DNA from: an uncultured Collinsella sp. | GTDB lineage: Bacteria > Actinomycetota > Coriobacteriia > Coriobacteriales > Coriobacteriaceae | Direction: 5' to 3' | NCBI GenBank assembly: GCA_900549455.1 | Contig: UROM01000003.1 | Span: 1-40,587, forward strand | Length of the DNA stretch: 40,587 bases | Notes under the pieces: generated by a model | Seen by the model: only the letters and a program-made list of their open reading frames with translations | Database searches by the model: none | What the model was told of the DNA's origin: nothing | Part shown: one piece after another, positions 34,752-40,587 of the stretch | Layout: each line of letters begins with the position of its first letter | How positions within the stretch are numbered: the first letter of the stretch is position 1 | Made by a program: the position numbers and the translations under genes

Positions 34752-35587
34752 AAAGAGAAGCGATGAGGCTTCGAAGCCTCATCGACGATGCCGACGCCAT
34801 CATCGTCGGCATCGGCTCGGGTATGTCGAGCGCCGCCGGGTTCAACCATTACAACCATGCGGGCATGACGTGTGCCGGAATGGCGGACTGGCAGAAAGCC
34901 TTTGGCTTCAAGAGCCTTTTCGACGGCTTCTATCACCTCTACCCCAGCCTCGAGCAGCAATGGGCCTACTACGCGCGATACATCGATTTCATGCTGCGCG
35001 AGCCGGCCTCACAACCCTATCTCGACCTGCGGTCCCTCATCGGCCATAAGGATTACTTCATCCTGAGCACCAATGTGGACACCCAGGTCGAAAAGGCCTT
35101 CCCCGCCGAGAGGACCTGCAACTACCAGGGAAGCTTCGCATACCTTCAGTGCAAGCAGCCATGCTGCGACGAGCTCTTCGACGCGAGCCCCTACGTTGAG
35201 CGCATGATTGCCGGGATGGAGAGGTTTGAGGTACGCAGCGAGGACGTTCCCCGCTGCCCGCATTGCGGCTGGCAGCTTGTGCCGTGGGTGCACGACGACA
35301 CATTTCTGCAGGGCGCGGCATGGCGCGAGAGTATCGAACGATATGAGCGCTTCGTGCGCGAGCGCAGCGATTGCCGCGTGCTGTTGCTGGAACTTGGCGT
35401 GGGCGAAATGACCCCCGGTATCATCACGCTCCCATTCTGGAGCATGACCGCAAAGCTGCCGGATGCGCACCTGCTGAGCGTAAACATCTCGGGCGACTCG
35501 GCTCCGCTGCAGCTCGGAAGCAAAGCAGAGGCGATCCAGGCCGACTTGCGCACCCTGCTCTCGGTGGCGCGGGTGGGAGACGAGTAA
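34739..35587 (+). CDS. Sirtuin-like protein C (Gln in place of catalytic His, zinc ribbon present)
   Basis: 282 residues from the ATG at 34739, inside the end of gene B, with GAGGAG 8 nt upstream; an in-frame ATG at 34763 is an alternative. NAD loop IIVGIGSGMSSAAG (21-34), STNVD (110-114), NYQGS with Q130 at the catalytic-His position, zinc ribbon C138, C142 or C143 with C173, C176 (VPRCPHCG), and LELGVGEMTPG. It is closer to gene A than to gene B. NAD-dependent ADP-ribosyl transfer is more likely than deacetylation if the class-M comparison holds. No macrodomain, lipoate ligase or GcvH-like gene is in the window. Confidence 0.82.
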   Translation: MPPLEREAMRLRSLIDDADAIIVGIGSGMSSAAGFNHYNHAGMTCAGMADWQKAFGFKSLFDGFYHLYPSLEQQWAYYARYIDFMLREPASQPYLDLRSLIGHKDYFILSTNVDTQVEKAFPAERTCNYQGSFAYLQCKQPCCDELFDASPYVERMIAGMERFEVRSEDVPRCPHCGWQLVPWVHDDTFLQGAAWRESIERYERFVRERSDCRVLLLELGVGEMTPGIITLPFWSMTAKLPDAHLLSVNISGDSAPLQLGSKAEAIQADLRTLLSVARVGDE

Positions 35588-35665
35588 CGTGGCGAGGCTT
35601 TTGCGCTTTCATCAGCCCGGACATCACGCCCATAGAAGCGATGGCTCTGATTCGGGTGTCAAAGT

Positions 35666-36430
35666 TTAAGCCTCCTTGTCAGCCGCTGTAAGGTATTCCT
35701 CGTCGTCCACGGGCTCCAACCACTCGTTGGAGGTCTCCTCGCCCGGAACCTCCAGCGCGAGATGGGAGAACCAGCTGTCGGGCGCGGCTCCGTGCCAATG
35801 CTTTACGCCCGCGGGAATATTTACTACATCGCCAGGGCGCAGCTCCTGTGCCGGTTTACCCCATTCCTGGTAAAACCCTCGACCAGCCACACAGATGAGG
35901 ATCTGTCCGCCGCCGCTTTTGGCGTGATGGATGTGCCAGTTGTTGCGGCAGCCGGGCTCGAACGTCACGTTGTAGACGCCGACCTGATTTGTGGAAAGGG
36001 GCGCGAGGTAGCTTTGCCCGATAAAGTACTTCGCAAATGCGTCGTTGGGGGCACCGATGGGAAAGGCCATCTCGTTTTGATGCTTAGCTCTTGCATCAGC
36101 AGCATCGCTATCCGCCCAGACCTCCTTCGCCATGCGAAAGGCCGCCCATGCCTTGGGCCATCCTGCGTAAAACGCCGCATGTGTAAGGATTTCCGCTATC
36201 TCCGTCCTGGTCACGCCATTGTTCTTTGCGGACATCAGATGATATTGGAACGAAGAATCCGTCAGTCCCTGCGACATCAGGGCCACCACCGTCACGATGC
36301 TACGGTCCCGCAGGGAGAGCTCGCCCTCTCGGCTCCACACCTCGCCGAACAGCACATCGTCGTTGAGCTGTGCGAATTTGGGGGCGAACTCCCCTAGGGC
36401 ATCTCTGCCCGCTGTCTGCTTAATCGTCAT
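35666..36430 (-). CDS. Carboxymuconolactone decarboxylase-cupin fusion protein
   Basis: 254 residues. Residues about 5-110 form an AhpD/CMD helical domain (LSLRDRSIVTVVALMSQGLTDSSFQYHLMSAKNNGVTRTEIAEILTHAAFYAGWPKAWAAF); the usual redox CxxC of AhpD is absent, so it belongs with the CMD-like proteins. Residues about 130-245 form a cupin with VTFEPGCRNNWHIHHAKSGGGQIL (metal His) and GDVVNIPAGVKHWHGA. AGGAGG lies upstream of the ATG at 36430. Such fusions usually travel with aldo-keto reductases or flavodoxins under MerR control; here only a flavodoxin-like scar lies between it and the MerR promoter. Confidence 0.9.
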   Translation of the reverse strand: MTIKQTAGRDALGEFAPKFAQLNDDVLFGEVWSREGELSLRDRSIVTVVALMSQGLTDSSFQYHLMSAKNNGVTRTEIAEILTHAAFYAGWPKAWAAFRMAKEVWADSDAADARAKHQNEMAFPIGAPNDAFAKYFIGQSYLAPLSTNQVGVYNVTFEPGCRNNWHIHHAKSGGGQILICVAGRGFYQEWGKPAQELRPGDVVNIPAGVKHWHGAAPDSWFSHLALEVPGEETSNEWLEPVDDEEYLTAADKEA

Positions 36431-36490
36431 GCTTGATTCCTCCTGTCGTTGGTTTTGAGTACAAGCTGCTTCCGCGCAGCTAAGCCGCGC

Positions 36491-36589
36491 CTAGACTTCC
36501 ATGCCCATTCGTTGCGCCTGCTCCAGAGCGGGATGCCCGGCGATATCGCCCACACCGTTCACGCCGCCGGCGCAAACCGTTTTGCCCAT
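36491..36589 (-). pseudogene. Scar of a flavodoxin-like gene (C-terminal remnant)
   Basis: A 32-codon frame ending GGVNGVGDIAGHPALEQAQRMGMEV then TAG. The GG..G.GD..GHPAL...A..MG pattern looks like the last helix/strand unit of a flavodoxin or flavin-reductase-like protein. The frame stays open and protein-like for some codons upstream (AQGVFVMGK). It sits directly behind the MerR-type promoter and ahead of the CMD-cupin gene, so it is probably what is left of a deleted first gene. AAGGGG 8 nt before the ATG means it could still be translated. Confidence 0.45.
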
Positions 36590-36631
36590 AACGAACACCC
36601 CTTGCGCTACCGATTTGTATTGACGAGAATG

Positions 36632-36662
36632 AAGGTAATACCTAAACCTGACTTTAGGTCAA
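36632..36662 (-). promoter_or_regulatory. MerR-type promoter with 19-bp spacer and operator dyad
   Basis: On the minus strand, TTGACC (36662-36657) and TACCTT (36637-36632) are separated by exactly 19 bp, the over-long spacer typical of MerR-activated promoters. The spacer holds the dyad ACCTAAA/TTTAGGT (36640-36646 and 36653-36659). It points at the flavodoxin scar and the CMD-cupin gene; the MerR gene starts 32 bp away on the other strand. Confidence 0.8.
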
Positions 36663-36693
36663 GGAATGAAGTCGAGATTTATTCGGAGGAGCC

Positions 36694-37134
36694 ATGTACA
36701 CAATCGGACAGGTGGCGGAGATGTTCGGTCTGCCCGCCTCAACGCTGCGGTACTACGACAAGCAGGGATTGTTCCCGGGGCTGGAGCGGACGTCCGGCAT
36801 TCGCCGATTCGGCGATACGGAACTCGAAGCGCTTCGGGTCATCGAATGCCTGAAGAAGGCGGGAATGGAGATCAAGGACATCCGTCTGTTCATGGAATGG
36901 TGCGCAGAGGGGCCATCGACCTACGCCAAGCGCAAGGCCATGTTCGAGGAGCGGAAGGCCCACATGGAGTCGGAGATCGCGAAGATGAACCGTGCCCTGG
37001 ACATGTTGAAGTTCAAATGCTGGTACTACGAGCAGGCGATTCAAGATGGCAGCGAGGATAGGCTGGAGGCGCTGATTCCCGACAATTTGCCGGAAGAGAT
37101 CAAAGATGCCTACGAGAACGCGCACGCTCGATAA
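36694..37134 (+). CDS. MerR-family transcriptional regulator
   Basis: 146 residues. N-terminal winged helix: MYTIGQVAEMFGLPASTLRYYDKQGLFP, then R-rich wing and ELEALRVIECLKKAGMEIKDIRLFMEW; a long dimerisation coiled coil (KRKAMFEERKAHMESEIAKMNRALDMLKFKCWYYEQA) follows. No metal-binding Cys pair as in MerR/CueR, so it fits the aldehyde/redox-type subgroup (AdhR/NmlR-like); one Cys (C109, in KFKCWYY) stands in the coiled-coil end, a position that could sense electrophiles. CGGAGGAG precedes the ATG. It very likely activates the divergent CMD-cupin transcript through the 19-bp-spacer promoter. Confidence 0.92.
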   Translation: MYTIGQVAEMFGLPASTLRYYDKQGLFPGLERTSGIRRFGDTELEALRVIECLKKAGMEIKDIRLFMEWCAEGPSTYAKRKAMFEERKAHMESEIAKMNRALDMLKFKCWYYEQAIQDGSEDRLEALIPDNLPEEIKDAYENAHAR

Positions 37135-37196
37135 AGCCGTTCGCTATCCATGGGGCTCCGGCAAGGAGCTCTTTCCGAACAGAACGAAAAAGAAAA

Positions 37197-37220
37197 CCTC
37201 CGACCCAGAGGATCCGGAGG
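37197..37220 (-). terminator. Intrinsic terminator on the minus strand
   Basis: CCTCCG (37197-37202) pairs with CGGAGG (37215-37220). On the minus strand the stem is followed by TTTTCTTTTT, a strong U-tract. There is no intact minus-strand gene just upstream of it, only the relic at 37380-37718. The rest of the 245 bp between the MerR gene and that relic shows no gene; the minus-strand tail VAPIVEWE-stop just ahead of the hairpin (37233-37260) resembles the C-terminus of GuaA and may be a gene scar. Confidence 0.65.
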
Positions 37221-37379
37221 CTGTTATTCCCGCTATTCCCACTCGACAATAGGAGCCACTGGCCAAAAGCCTGTCAACATCAAAACAAGTTCTCAATCCG
37301 TCGATTCTACGTGAGGCAATATCCTCATTTGATACCCGCGCTGTTTGCGCACTAGGAAGCAAAGGAATCTGGCCACCAC

Positions 37380-37718
37380 TCAAATAAGATCACCGCCATC
37401 TTGCATAAACGACGCCATGTTAAGGTGCCTGACGCCATCCCTCTCCTGCAATAGAGAATCAAGCGTGAACAAGTAACGCGGATACCCATCCCTGATGTGG
37501 CCGAACGGCCTGTACTCGCGCTCCTCGACGTCTCTGTCGGCAATCGACATAGAGGCCTGGATGTAGGCGTAAGCATTGCGCCTACGAGCGATGAAGTCAC
37601 ACTCGAGCTTCCCAATACGGCCCACAGAAAGCTCGTACCCGCGCGATGCAAGATAGAGGTAGATCTTCACGTCGGTATATACGCAAGATGCACCCCTTTT
37701 TCTCATCGTCCATTTCAT
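37380..37718 (-). pseudogene. C-terminal remnant of a DUF4143-type AAA ATPase
   Basis: About 112 codons. From LYLASRGYELSVGRIGKLECDFIARR through EEREYRPFGHIRDGYPRYLFTLDSLL to RHLNMASFMQDGGDLI this matches the C-terminal nuclease-like DUF4143 end of the widespread AAA ATPases of roughly 400 residues. Nothing of the ATPase part is present upstream, there is no ribosome site, and the first residues (MKWTMRKRGASC) look unrelated. This is a truncated relic. Confidence 0.65.
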
Positions 37719-37731
37719 CAGTTATGGGGGT

Positions 37732-37756
37732 GCTTTTTTACATTTTATAAAAAAGC
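37732..37756. repeat. AT-rich hairpin
   Basis: GCTTTTTTA (37732-37740) and TAAAAAAGC (37748-37756) form perfect 9-bp arms with a 7-nt loop. It lies just upstream of the DUF4143 relic; either a terminator-like element for transcription from the right or an AT-rich junction mark. Confidence 0.5.
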
Positions 37757-37817
37757 GTACCGATAGCTTATTCCCACTCAGTTTCGAAAATCGAATGGTT
37801 TTGAAGTTTCGAAAGCG

Positions 37818-37851
37818 GCGTCCCAACATGCGTAAGGGCATGTTGGGACGC
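37818..37851. repeat. 14-bp perfect hairpin after a degraded gene
   Basis: GCGTCCCAACATGC (37818-37831) and GCATGTTGGGACGC (37838-37851) with a 6-nt loop. On the minus strand it follows the stop at 37857 of a degraded frame by a few bases, so it probably was its terminator. GTTTCGAAA occurs twice just upstream (about 37780-37815). Confidence 0.6.
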
Positions 37852-37856
37852 ATCAG

Positions 37857-38250
37857 TTAAACGGGAATCGACTCACGCGAGAAGGCGCCGCCCCGTCGCC
37901 TCGAGACGTGCGACAGACAGATTAGGTTTGGGGAGTAGAACGGCCCTTGCGCGAGGCGTGAATTGTAATCGATAAAGCCGAGCTTTGAGAACATGCGGTT
38001 TATCTCGTCGAACGTTGAGCCGACAGGGGCTTGCGCCACAGTAGGCGACTTAGCGACGCCCATGTCCATGATGCCGGGCACAAGCGTGAATGATCCACGT
38101 GGAGGCGAAGGGGCCGCCCGAGAGGTTGATGGTGAGCGAGCACCAAAGGTCAAGGTAGCCCTCGCCTTCCGGGCTTGCGAGGTCGAGGGCGAGCGCCCCT
38201 CCCTCGGTCGCGTACAGCGGCGGCAGGCACTCGGCCAGCTCCTCGGTCAT
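37857..38250 (-). pseudogene. Unrecognised gene, probably frameshifted
   Basis: Two overlapping minus-strand frames with protein-like codon use. The first opens at an ATG (38250) with MTEELAECLPPLYATEGG and reaches GGPFAST near 38100. The second continues GSFTLVPGIMDMGVAKSPTVAQAPVGSTFDEINRMFSKLGFIDYN to a stop at 37857. A 1-nt shift near 38095 would join them into about 130 residues. The first 17 residues are faintly like DUF2958 proteins, which I do not trust. No ribosome site close to the ATG. Confidence 0.35.
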
Positions 38251-38570
38251 AAGCGCTTACATGTCCGTCTCCCCTCTGGGCCACGTCGGACCCCTAGAAT
38301 CTTCGCCCCGCGGGCAAAGCCTCGGCGCGCCCCATGGCATCTCGACTTTGCCCCCTGCAATGTCGCGCAGCGGAGACACCACCTGAGACGGATGTCGATG
38401 CATCGAACCCGAGACCGGGCGCGGCGGCGGGGAGCCTCTCGCGCGAACAATCTGCTCGATCCTGCCGCACCCATCTTAAAAAACAGTTCGAAAAACGTTC
38501 AATCGTACGACATCCGTCGAACAGTCGGGGGTACACACCACTACAGAAGACCCACAGAACGGAGGGCGAG
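38251..38570. other. Intergenic stretch with no supported gene
   Basis: Frames are open on both strands because of high GC, but none has a ribosome site, conserved motif or plausible codon pattern. A short AT-richer patch at about 38475-38520 (TTAAAAAACAGTTCGAAAAA) may hold the promoter for the downstream membrane protein. I see no repeat, RNA or operator that I can support. Confidence 0.5.
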
Positions 38571-38651
38571 ATGGTCGGCGACGGGTTCAAGGCACTCTCC
38601 GGCCCCACGCTCCGCCAGGGAGGGCGTCGGGAGGGAGGCCGTAATGGGTGA
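38571..38651 (+). CDS. Possible 26-residue leader ORF
   Basis: The ATG at 38571 follows GGAGGG at 4 nt and runs 26 codons (MVGDGFKALSGPTLRQGGRR...) to a TGA that overlaps the next gene's start by 8 nt (ATGGGTGA). The good ribosome site and overlap suggest translational coupling. The peptide is basic, Gly-rich and unlike anything I recognise, so it could be chance. Confidence 0.3.
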   Translation: MVGDGFKALSGPTLRQGGRREGGRNG

Positions 38652-39105
38652 GAAGGGCGAGCGGCCGGAGCGGGTGTTTCCCGGCAGGACAGACCCGTGG
38701 TTCATAGCGGCCATGGTGATTGTAGCGGGCGGTTTATCCGCGGCGTGTATCGCGTGTTTCCTGAGCTCGAGTCCCGCGCTCTTATGGGGCTGGCTCGCGC
38801 TGCTGCCCGTCCCGGCCCTCGTGGCCCTGGCCGCCCTTCCCGTCCGCAGCAACCGCCTCGAGCTCTACAGCGACCGCCTCGTCGTCGTGTATGCTGGGAT
38901 GCGTTCGGTGATACCCTACGCCCACGTGCGGGGCGTCCGGCGCACCAGGACGCTCTGGGCGGGGACGGCCAATTCGCTCGACCGCGTCTATATCAAGGCG
39001 CCCTACGACGGCGACGCCATCGTCTCGGTGACCGACAACGATGCCCTCGTGGCAGAGCTCGAGCGTAAGTGCGGCCTGCGACCCGGCTGCGAACAAGGCA
39101 ACTAG
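38644..39105 (+). CDS. Membrane protein with bacterial PH (YyaB-like) domain
   Basis: 153 residues from the ATG at 38644 with GGGAGG upstream. A charged N-terminus, two membrane spans (about 19-40 and 46-66), then a bacterial pleckstrin-homology-like domain: LELYSDRLVVVYAGMRSVIPYAHVRGVRRTRTL, SLDRVYIKA and IVSVTDNDALVAELER. The SLDR...P/V.D...F/L block is the hallmark of the YyaB-like bPH domain. The role is unknown; such proteins are small cytosolic-facing membrane proteins. The 3' end overlaps the next open frame. Confidence 0.75.
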   Translation: MGEKGERPERVFPGRTDPWFIAAMVIVAGGLSAACIACFLSSSPALLWGWLALLPVPALVALAALPVRSNRLELYSDRLVVVYAGMRSVIPYAHVRGVRRTRTLWAGTANSLDRVYIKAPYDGDAIVSVTDNDALVAELERKCGLRPGCEQGN

Positions 39106-39532
39106 CTTCGCAGGGCGGCTATCAGCGACTTGCTGCTCATCGTCATATCACGGCGGCCAATTTTGGGTCGGGCTGGCGGAGCATGTCGAGGACGGCAGAT
39201 ACGGCGTCGCCCGCATCGTCTTCGGCGCAGAACCGTCCACTGAGGAGATCCTGCGATTCGTCGTCAACAAATGGGCGAAGCTCTCGTTCTTCGGTCACGA
39301 TTCGACCGAGGCGAGCAAGCCCGCGAAGAACCCCAAGCGACGCACCCGCGAGGCGGCGAAAGCCCTTAAGCGGCCGGCGATGAGCACCAAGGCGCAGCAG
39401 GCGCTCGCGGCGCAGCGGGAAGCAATGAAGCGGGAGTCGGCTCGAGCAAGAAGCCAGCGTCGCGCGGACGAGGCGGAGGTGCGCTTCGAGCAGCGAAAGC
39501 TGAAGCGCAAGCAGAAGCATCGTGGCCATTGA
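39041..39532 (+). CDS. YjdF/DUF2992-family protein (start uncertain)
   Basis: Residues from about 35 on match the YjdF (DUF2992) family: YHGGQFWVGLAEHVEDGRYGVARIVFGAEPSTEEILRFVVNKWAKLSFF, NPKRRTREAAKA, the TKAQQALAAQREAMKRE helix and the basic tail EQRKLKRKQKHRGH. In Firmicutes yjdF genes are often behind an azaaromatic-sensing riboswitch; I see none here, and the function of the protein is unknown. The only in-frame start is the ATG at 39041, which lies inside the preceding gene (65-bp overlap) and has no ribosome site. The first about 30 residues do not look like the family, so the true 5' end may be damaged or use a non-standard codon near 39110. Confidence 0.65.
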   Translation: MPSWQSSSVSAACDPAANKATSFAGRLSATCCSSSYHGGQFWVGLAEHVEDGRYGVARIVFGAEPSTEEILRFVVNKWAKLSFFGHDSTEASKPAKNPKRRTREAAKALKRPAMSTKAQQALAAQREAMKRESARARSQRRADEAEVRFEQRKLKRKQKHRGH

Positions 39533-39566
39533 TCGCCGTTCGCAGCAAGGCAAACCATATACAGCA

Positions 39567-39598
39567 GCGGCGTCAGTTCCACTTGAAGCTGACGCCGC
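39567..39598 (+). terminator. GC-rich hairpin after the YjdF-family gene
   Basis: GCGGCGTCAG (39567-39576) and CTGACGCCGC (39589-39598) are perfect 10-bp arms with a 12-nt loop, 35 bp after the stop. No U-tract follows. The rest of the 204 bp to the next gene shows nothing I can support. Confidence 0.5.
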
Positions 39599-39736
39599 AT
39601 AGACGCTGATGGAGATGGCTGCGAGCGGGCACGAGCGTGCCGCCGCACCTCATGGCCTGTTTCTCGGGTATTTGGGGCGCGCGGCGTTCAAAAATGCAGA
39701 GCGACTCCGCATGGCTCGAGACTGAGCCGAGGTGCC

Positions 39737-40186
39737 CTACTTCTCGCCCTCCAGCAGCCCCACAATGCGGTCGATGTCGACGGCAAAGCGAGGCCTTCCC
39801 TCGTGCTCGTAGCGGTCGAGGTATGCCTGGCACTCGGAGACAATGCGCTTGGTGTTGCCATCGATGATGCGCTGGAGCGTCTCGTAGTAGGCCGAGCCCT
39901 CGGTCCTGAAGCGGCGCTGGTAGGCCTTGGTTATGGGGAACATCTTGATGTAGTGGATGCCGTGGCGGCAGCCGGGGCGCGTCGTGGGGCGGGGTGGCAA
40001 CGCAAAGTACTGGTCTTTGGGCACGTTAGGGGCGATGTTGGAACGCAGCGGCACGGCGAAGTCCCTGCGCTTCCCGCGGAAACGCAGCCTCACCACCACG
40101 ATGCAGGGGCGATTGTGCTTAAGCATGAGCTCGCGGTCGCCCTCGATGAGGTCGAAGAAGTCCTGGGGGATGGATACGATCTTCAT
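39737..40186 (-). CDS. Candidate type III toxin-antitoxin endoribonuclease (ToxN/TenpN-like)
   Basis: 149 residues from the ATG at 40186, with AAGGGGG 9 nt upstream; the longer frame lacks a ribosome site. The pattern of a basic beta-rich half (RPCIVVVRLRFRGKRRDFAVPLRSNIAP), then HGIHYIKMFPI, then a helical half (YETLQRIIDGNTKRIVSECQAYLDRYEHE) resembles the ToxN/AbiQ superfamily, TenpN type, as far as I can judge by eye. Such toxins cut RNA and are held inactive by a repeat RNA encoded upstream. A hairpin sits upstream where the usual terminator lies, but no tandem repeat array is visible. It could also be an unrelated nuclease-like protein. Confidence 0.45.
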   Translation of the reverse strand: MKIVSIPQDFFDLIEGDRELMLKHNRPCIVVVRLRFRGKRRDFAVPLRSNIAPNVPKDQYFALPPRPTTRPGCRHGIHYIKMFPITKAYQRRFRTEGSAYYETLQRIIDGNTKRIVSECQAYLDRYEHEGRPRFAVDIDRIVGLLEGEK

Positions 40187-40211
40187 CGGTTGCGCCCCCT
40201 TCATACGAAGC

Positions 40212-40280
40212 GGGGCCCGCATCGCTGCAGGCCCCTACAGGTGGGCGATATTCTACGCCTTGCGGCACCCCGTCGCCCAC
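40212..40280 (-). promoter_or_regulatory. Two hairpins upstream of the candidate toxin gene
   Basis: Hairpin 1: GGGGCC-C-GCA (40212-40221) pairs with TGC-A-GGCCCC (40226-40235), one internal mismatch, 26 bp before the toxin start. Hairpin 2: GTGGGCGA (40241-40248) pairs with TCGCCCAC (40273-40280). Hairpin 1 is where type III systems carry the terminator that limits toxin mRNA; hairpin 2 could be part of an RNA antitoxin, but no repeats support that. Confidence 0.4.
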
Positions 40281-40285
40281 GGAGG

Positions 40286-40480
40286 TTAAACGTACACGTA
40301 AGCCGTACTCTGAAAGCCGCGGCTTCCGGCAAGTAGTTTATACCACGAAAGGTCGCTTTCAATGCGCATAGCTCGCAAAATAACACTCGCCGGGCCGTCA
40401 CCCCTGATCTTCTCGACCGTCTCCTCCGGGTACTTATTGCGTGCCGCGGGCACCTCCGTCCTTATTATCGCGATAAACAT
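40286..40480 (-). CDS. Small hypothetical protein or 3' end of a broken gene
   Basis: 64 residues from the ATG at 40480 (MFIAIIRTEVPAARNKYPEE) to a TAA at 40286. Codon use in the first two thirds is typical of the genome. The frame continues protein-like upstream (RWALLAPALLDPYATHG) to a stop at about 40545, and another frame there (VSNEAVTVVGLFW) also looks coding. A frameshift may therefore have split a longer gene running off the right edge. No good ribosome site for the ATG. No family recognised. Confidence 0.35.
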   Translation of the reverse strand: MFIAIIRTEVPAARNKYPEETVEKIRGDGPASVILRAMRIESDLSWYKLLAGSRGFQSTAYVYV

Positions 40481-40587
40481 ACCATGAGTGGCGTACGGGT
40501 CGAGAAGGGCTGGCGCCAAAAGAGCCCAACGACCGTTACGGCTTCGTTAGAAACGCGCCCCACCATGGATGGTGAACCCGAAAGGTA

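Noticed and set aside
33084..35587. Ordinary CobB-type deacetylases
   Set aside because: The catalytic His-Gly is replaced in all three and the NAD loop lacks the usual GAGxSxxSG pattern, which argues against the standard class.
37233..37260. Remnant of guaA (VAPIVEWE-stop on the minus strand)
   Set aside because: Only the last few residues resemble GuaA; too short to call, so it is mentioned only with the terminator.
37993..38643. Upstream extension of the PH-domain protein by 217 codons
   Set aside because: Low-complexity Arg/Ala-rich translation with no motif; the ATG at 38644 has a proper ribosome site.

Overview
The window is about 40.6 kb of moderately high-GC bacterial chromosome. 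Gene content and style point to a Coriobacteriia gut anaerobe, most likely Collinsella or a close relative: SD-driven genes, some GTG/TTG starts, a CD1871A-type CXXC micro-protein beside a ferredoxin-type membrane protein, a second divergent type IIA topoisomerase, a Sir-like cluster and dispersed palindromic repeats. The genus is inference; there is no rRNA or tRNA in the window.

Layout. 1-3.6 kb: the 5' part of a MalY/PatB-type aminotransferase, TrmO, an XRE/zinc-ribbon/TipAS regulator, a glutaredoxin and a Dus enzyme, with stacked palindromes between convergent genes. 3.6-11.3 kb: a magnesium-transport block with two MgtA-like P-type ATPases, a 51-residue membrane protein behind the first, an orphan winged-helix regulator behind the second, and a hypothetical membrane protein preceded by a decayed copy of part of itself. 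11.3-14.6 kb: a large ATPase-permease fusion of the MacB/FtsX type. 14.8-18.8 kb: a redox operon (CXXC micro-protein, membrane ferredoxin, TlpA-like lipoprotein) divergent from an OmpR/EnvZ-type two-component pair. 18.9-24.4 kb: a LuxR-type regulator and a very large exported surface protein broken by one frameshift, ending in an LAxTG-like sorting signal.

24.5-30 kb: a small membrane protein with its XRE regulator, then a ParE/ParC-like topoisomerase operon. 30-33 kb: an AAA ATPase pseudogene behind three 19-bp direct repeats, then a flavodoxin-like reductase, an HxlR regulator, a cupin and a TetR regulator. 33.1-35.6 kb: three tandem sirtuin-like genes, tightly coupled and divergent from the TetR gene; in all three the usual catalytic histidine is replaced (Gln, Glu, Gln) and the middle one lacks the zinc module. 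This is the most unusual part of the window. 35.7-37.1 kb: a carboxymuconolactone-decarboxylase/cupin fusion divergent from a MerR regulator, with a textbook 19-bp-spacer MerR promoter. 37.1-40.6 kb: an accessory, decaying region with gene remnants, a PH-domain membrane protein, a YjdF-family protein and a candidate ToxN/TenpN-like toxin.

From 30.9 to 37.1 kb the genes form three regulator-plus-redox modules in a row (HxlR/flavodoxin/cupin, TetR/sirtuins, MerR/CMD-cupin). This suggests a stress-response island. The function of the sirtuin trio is not established by sequence alone.
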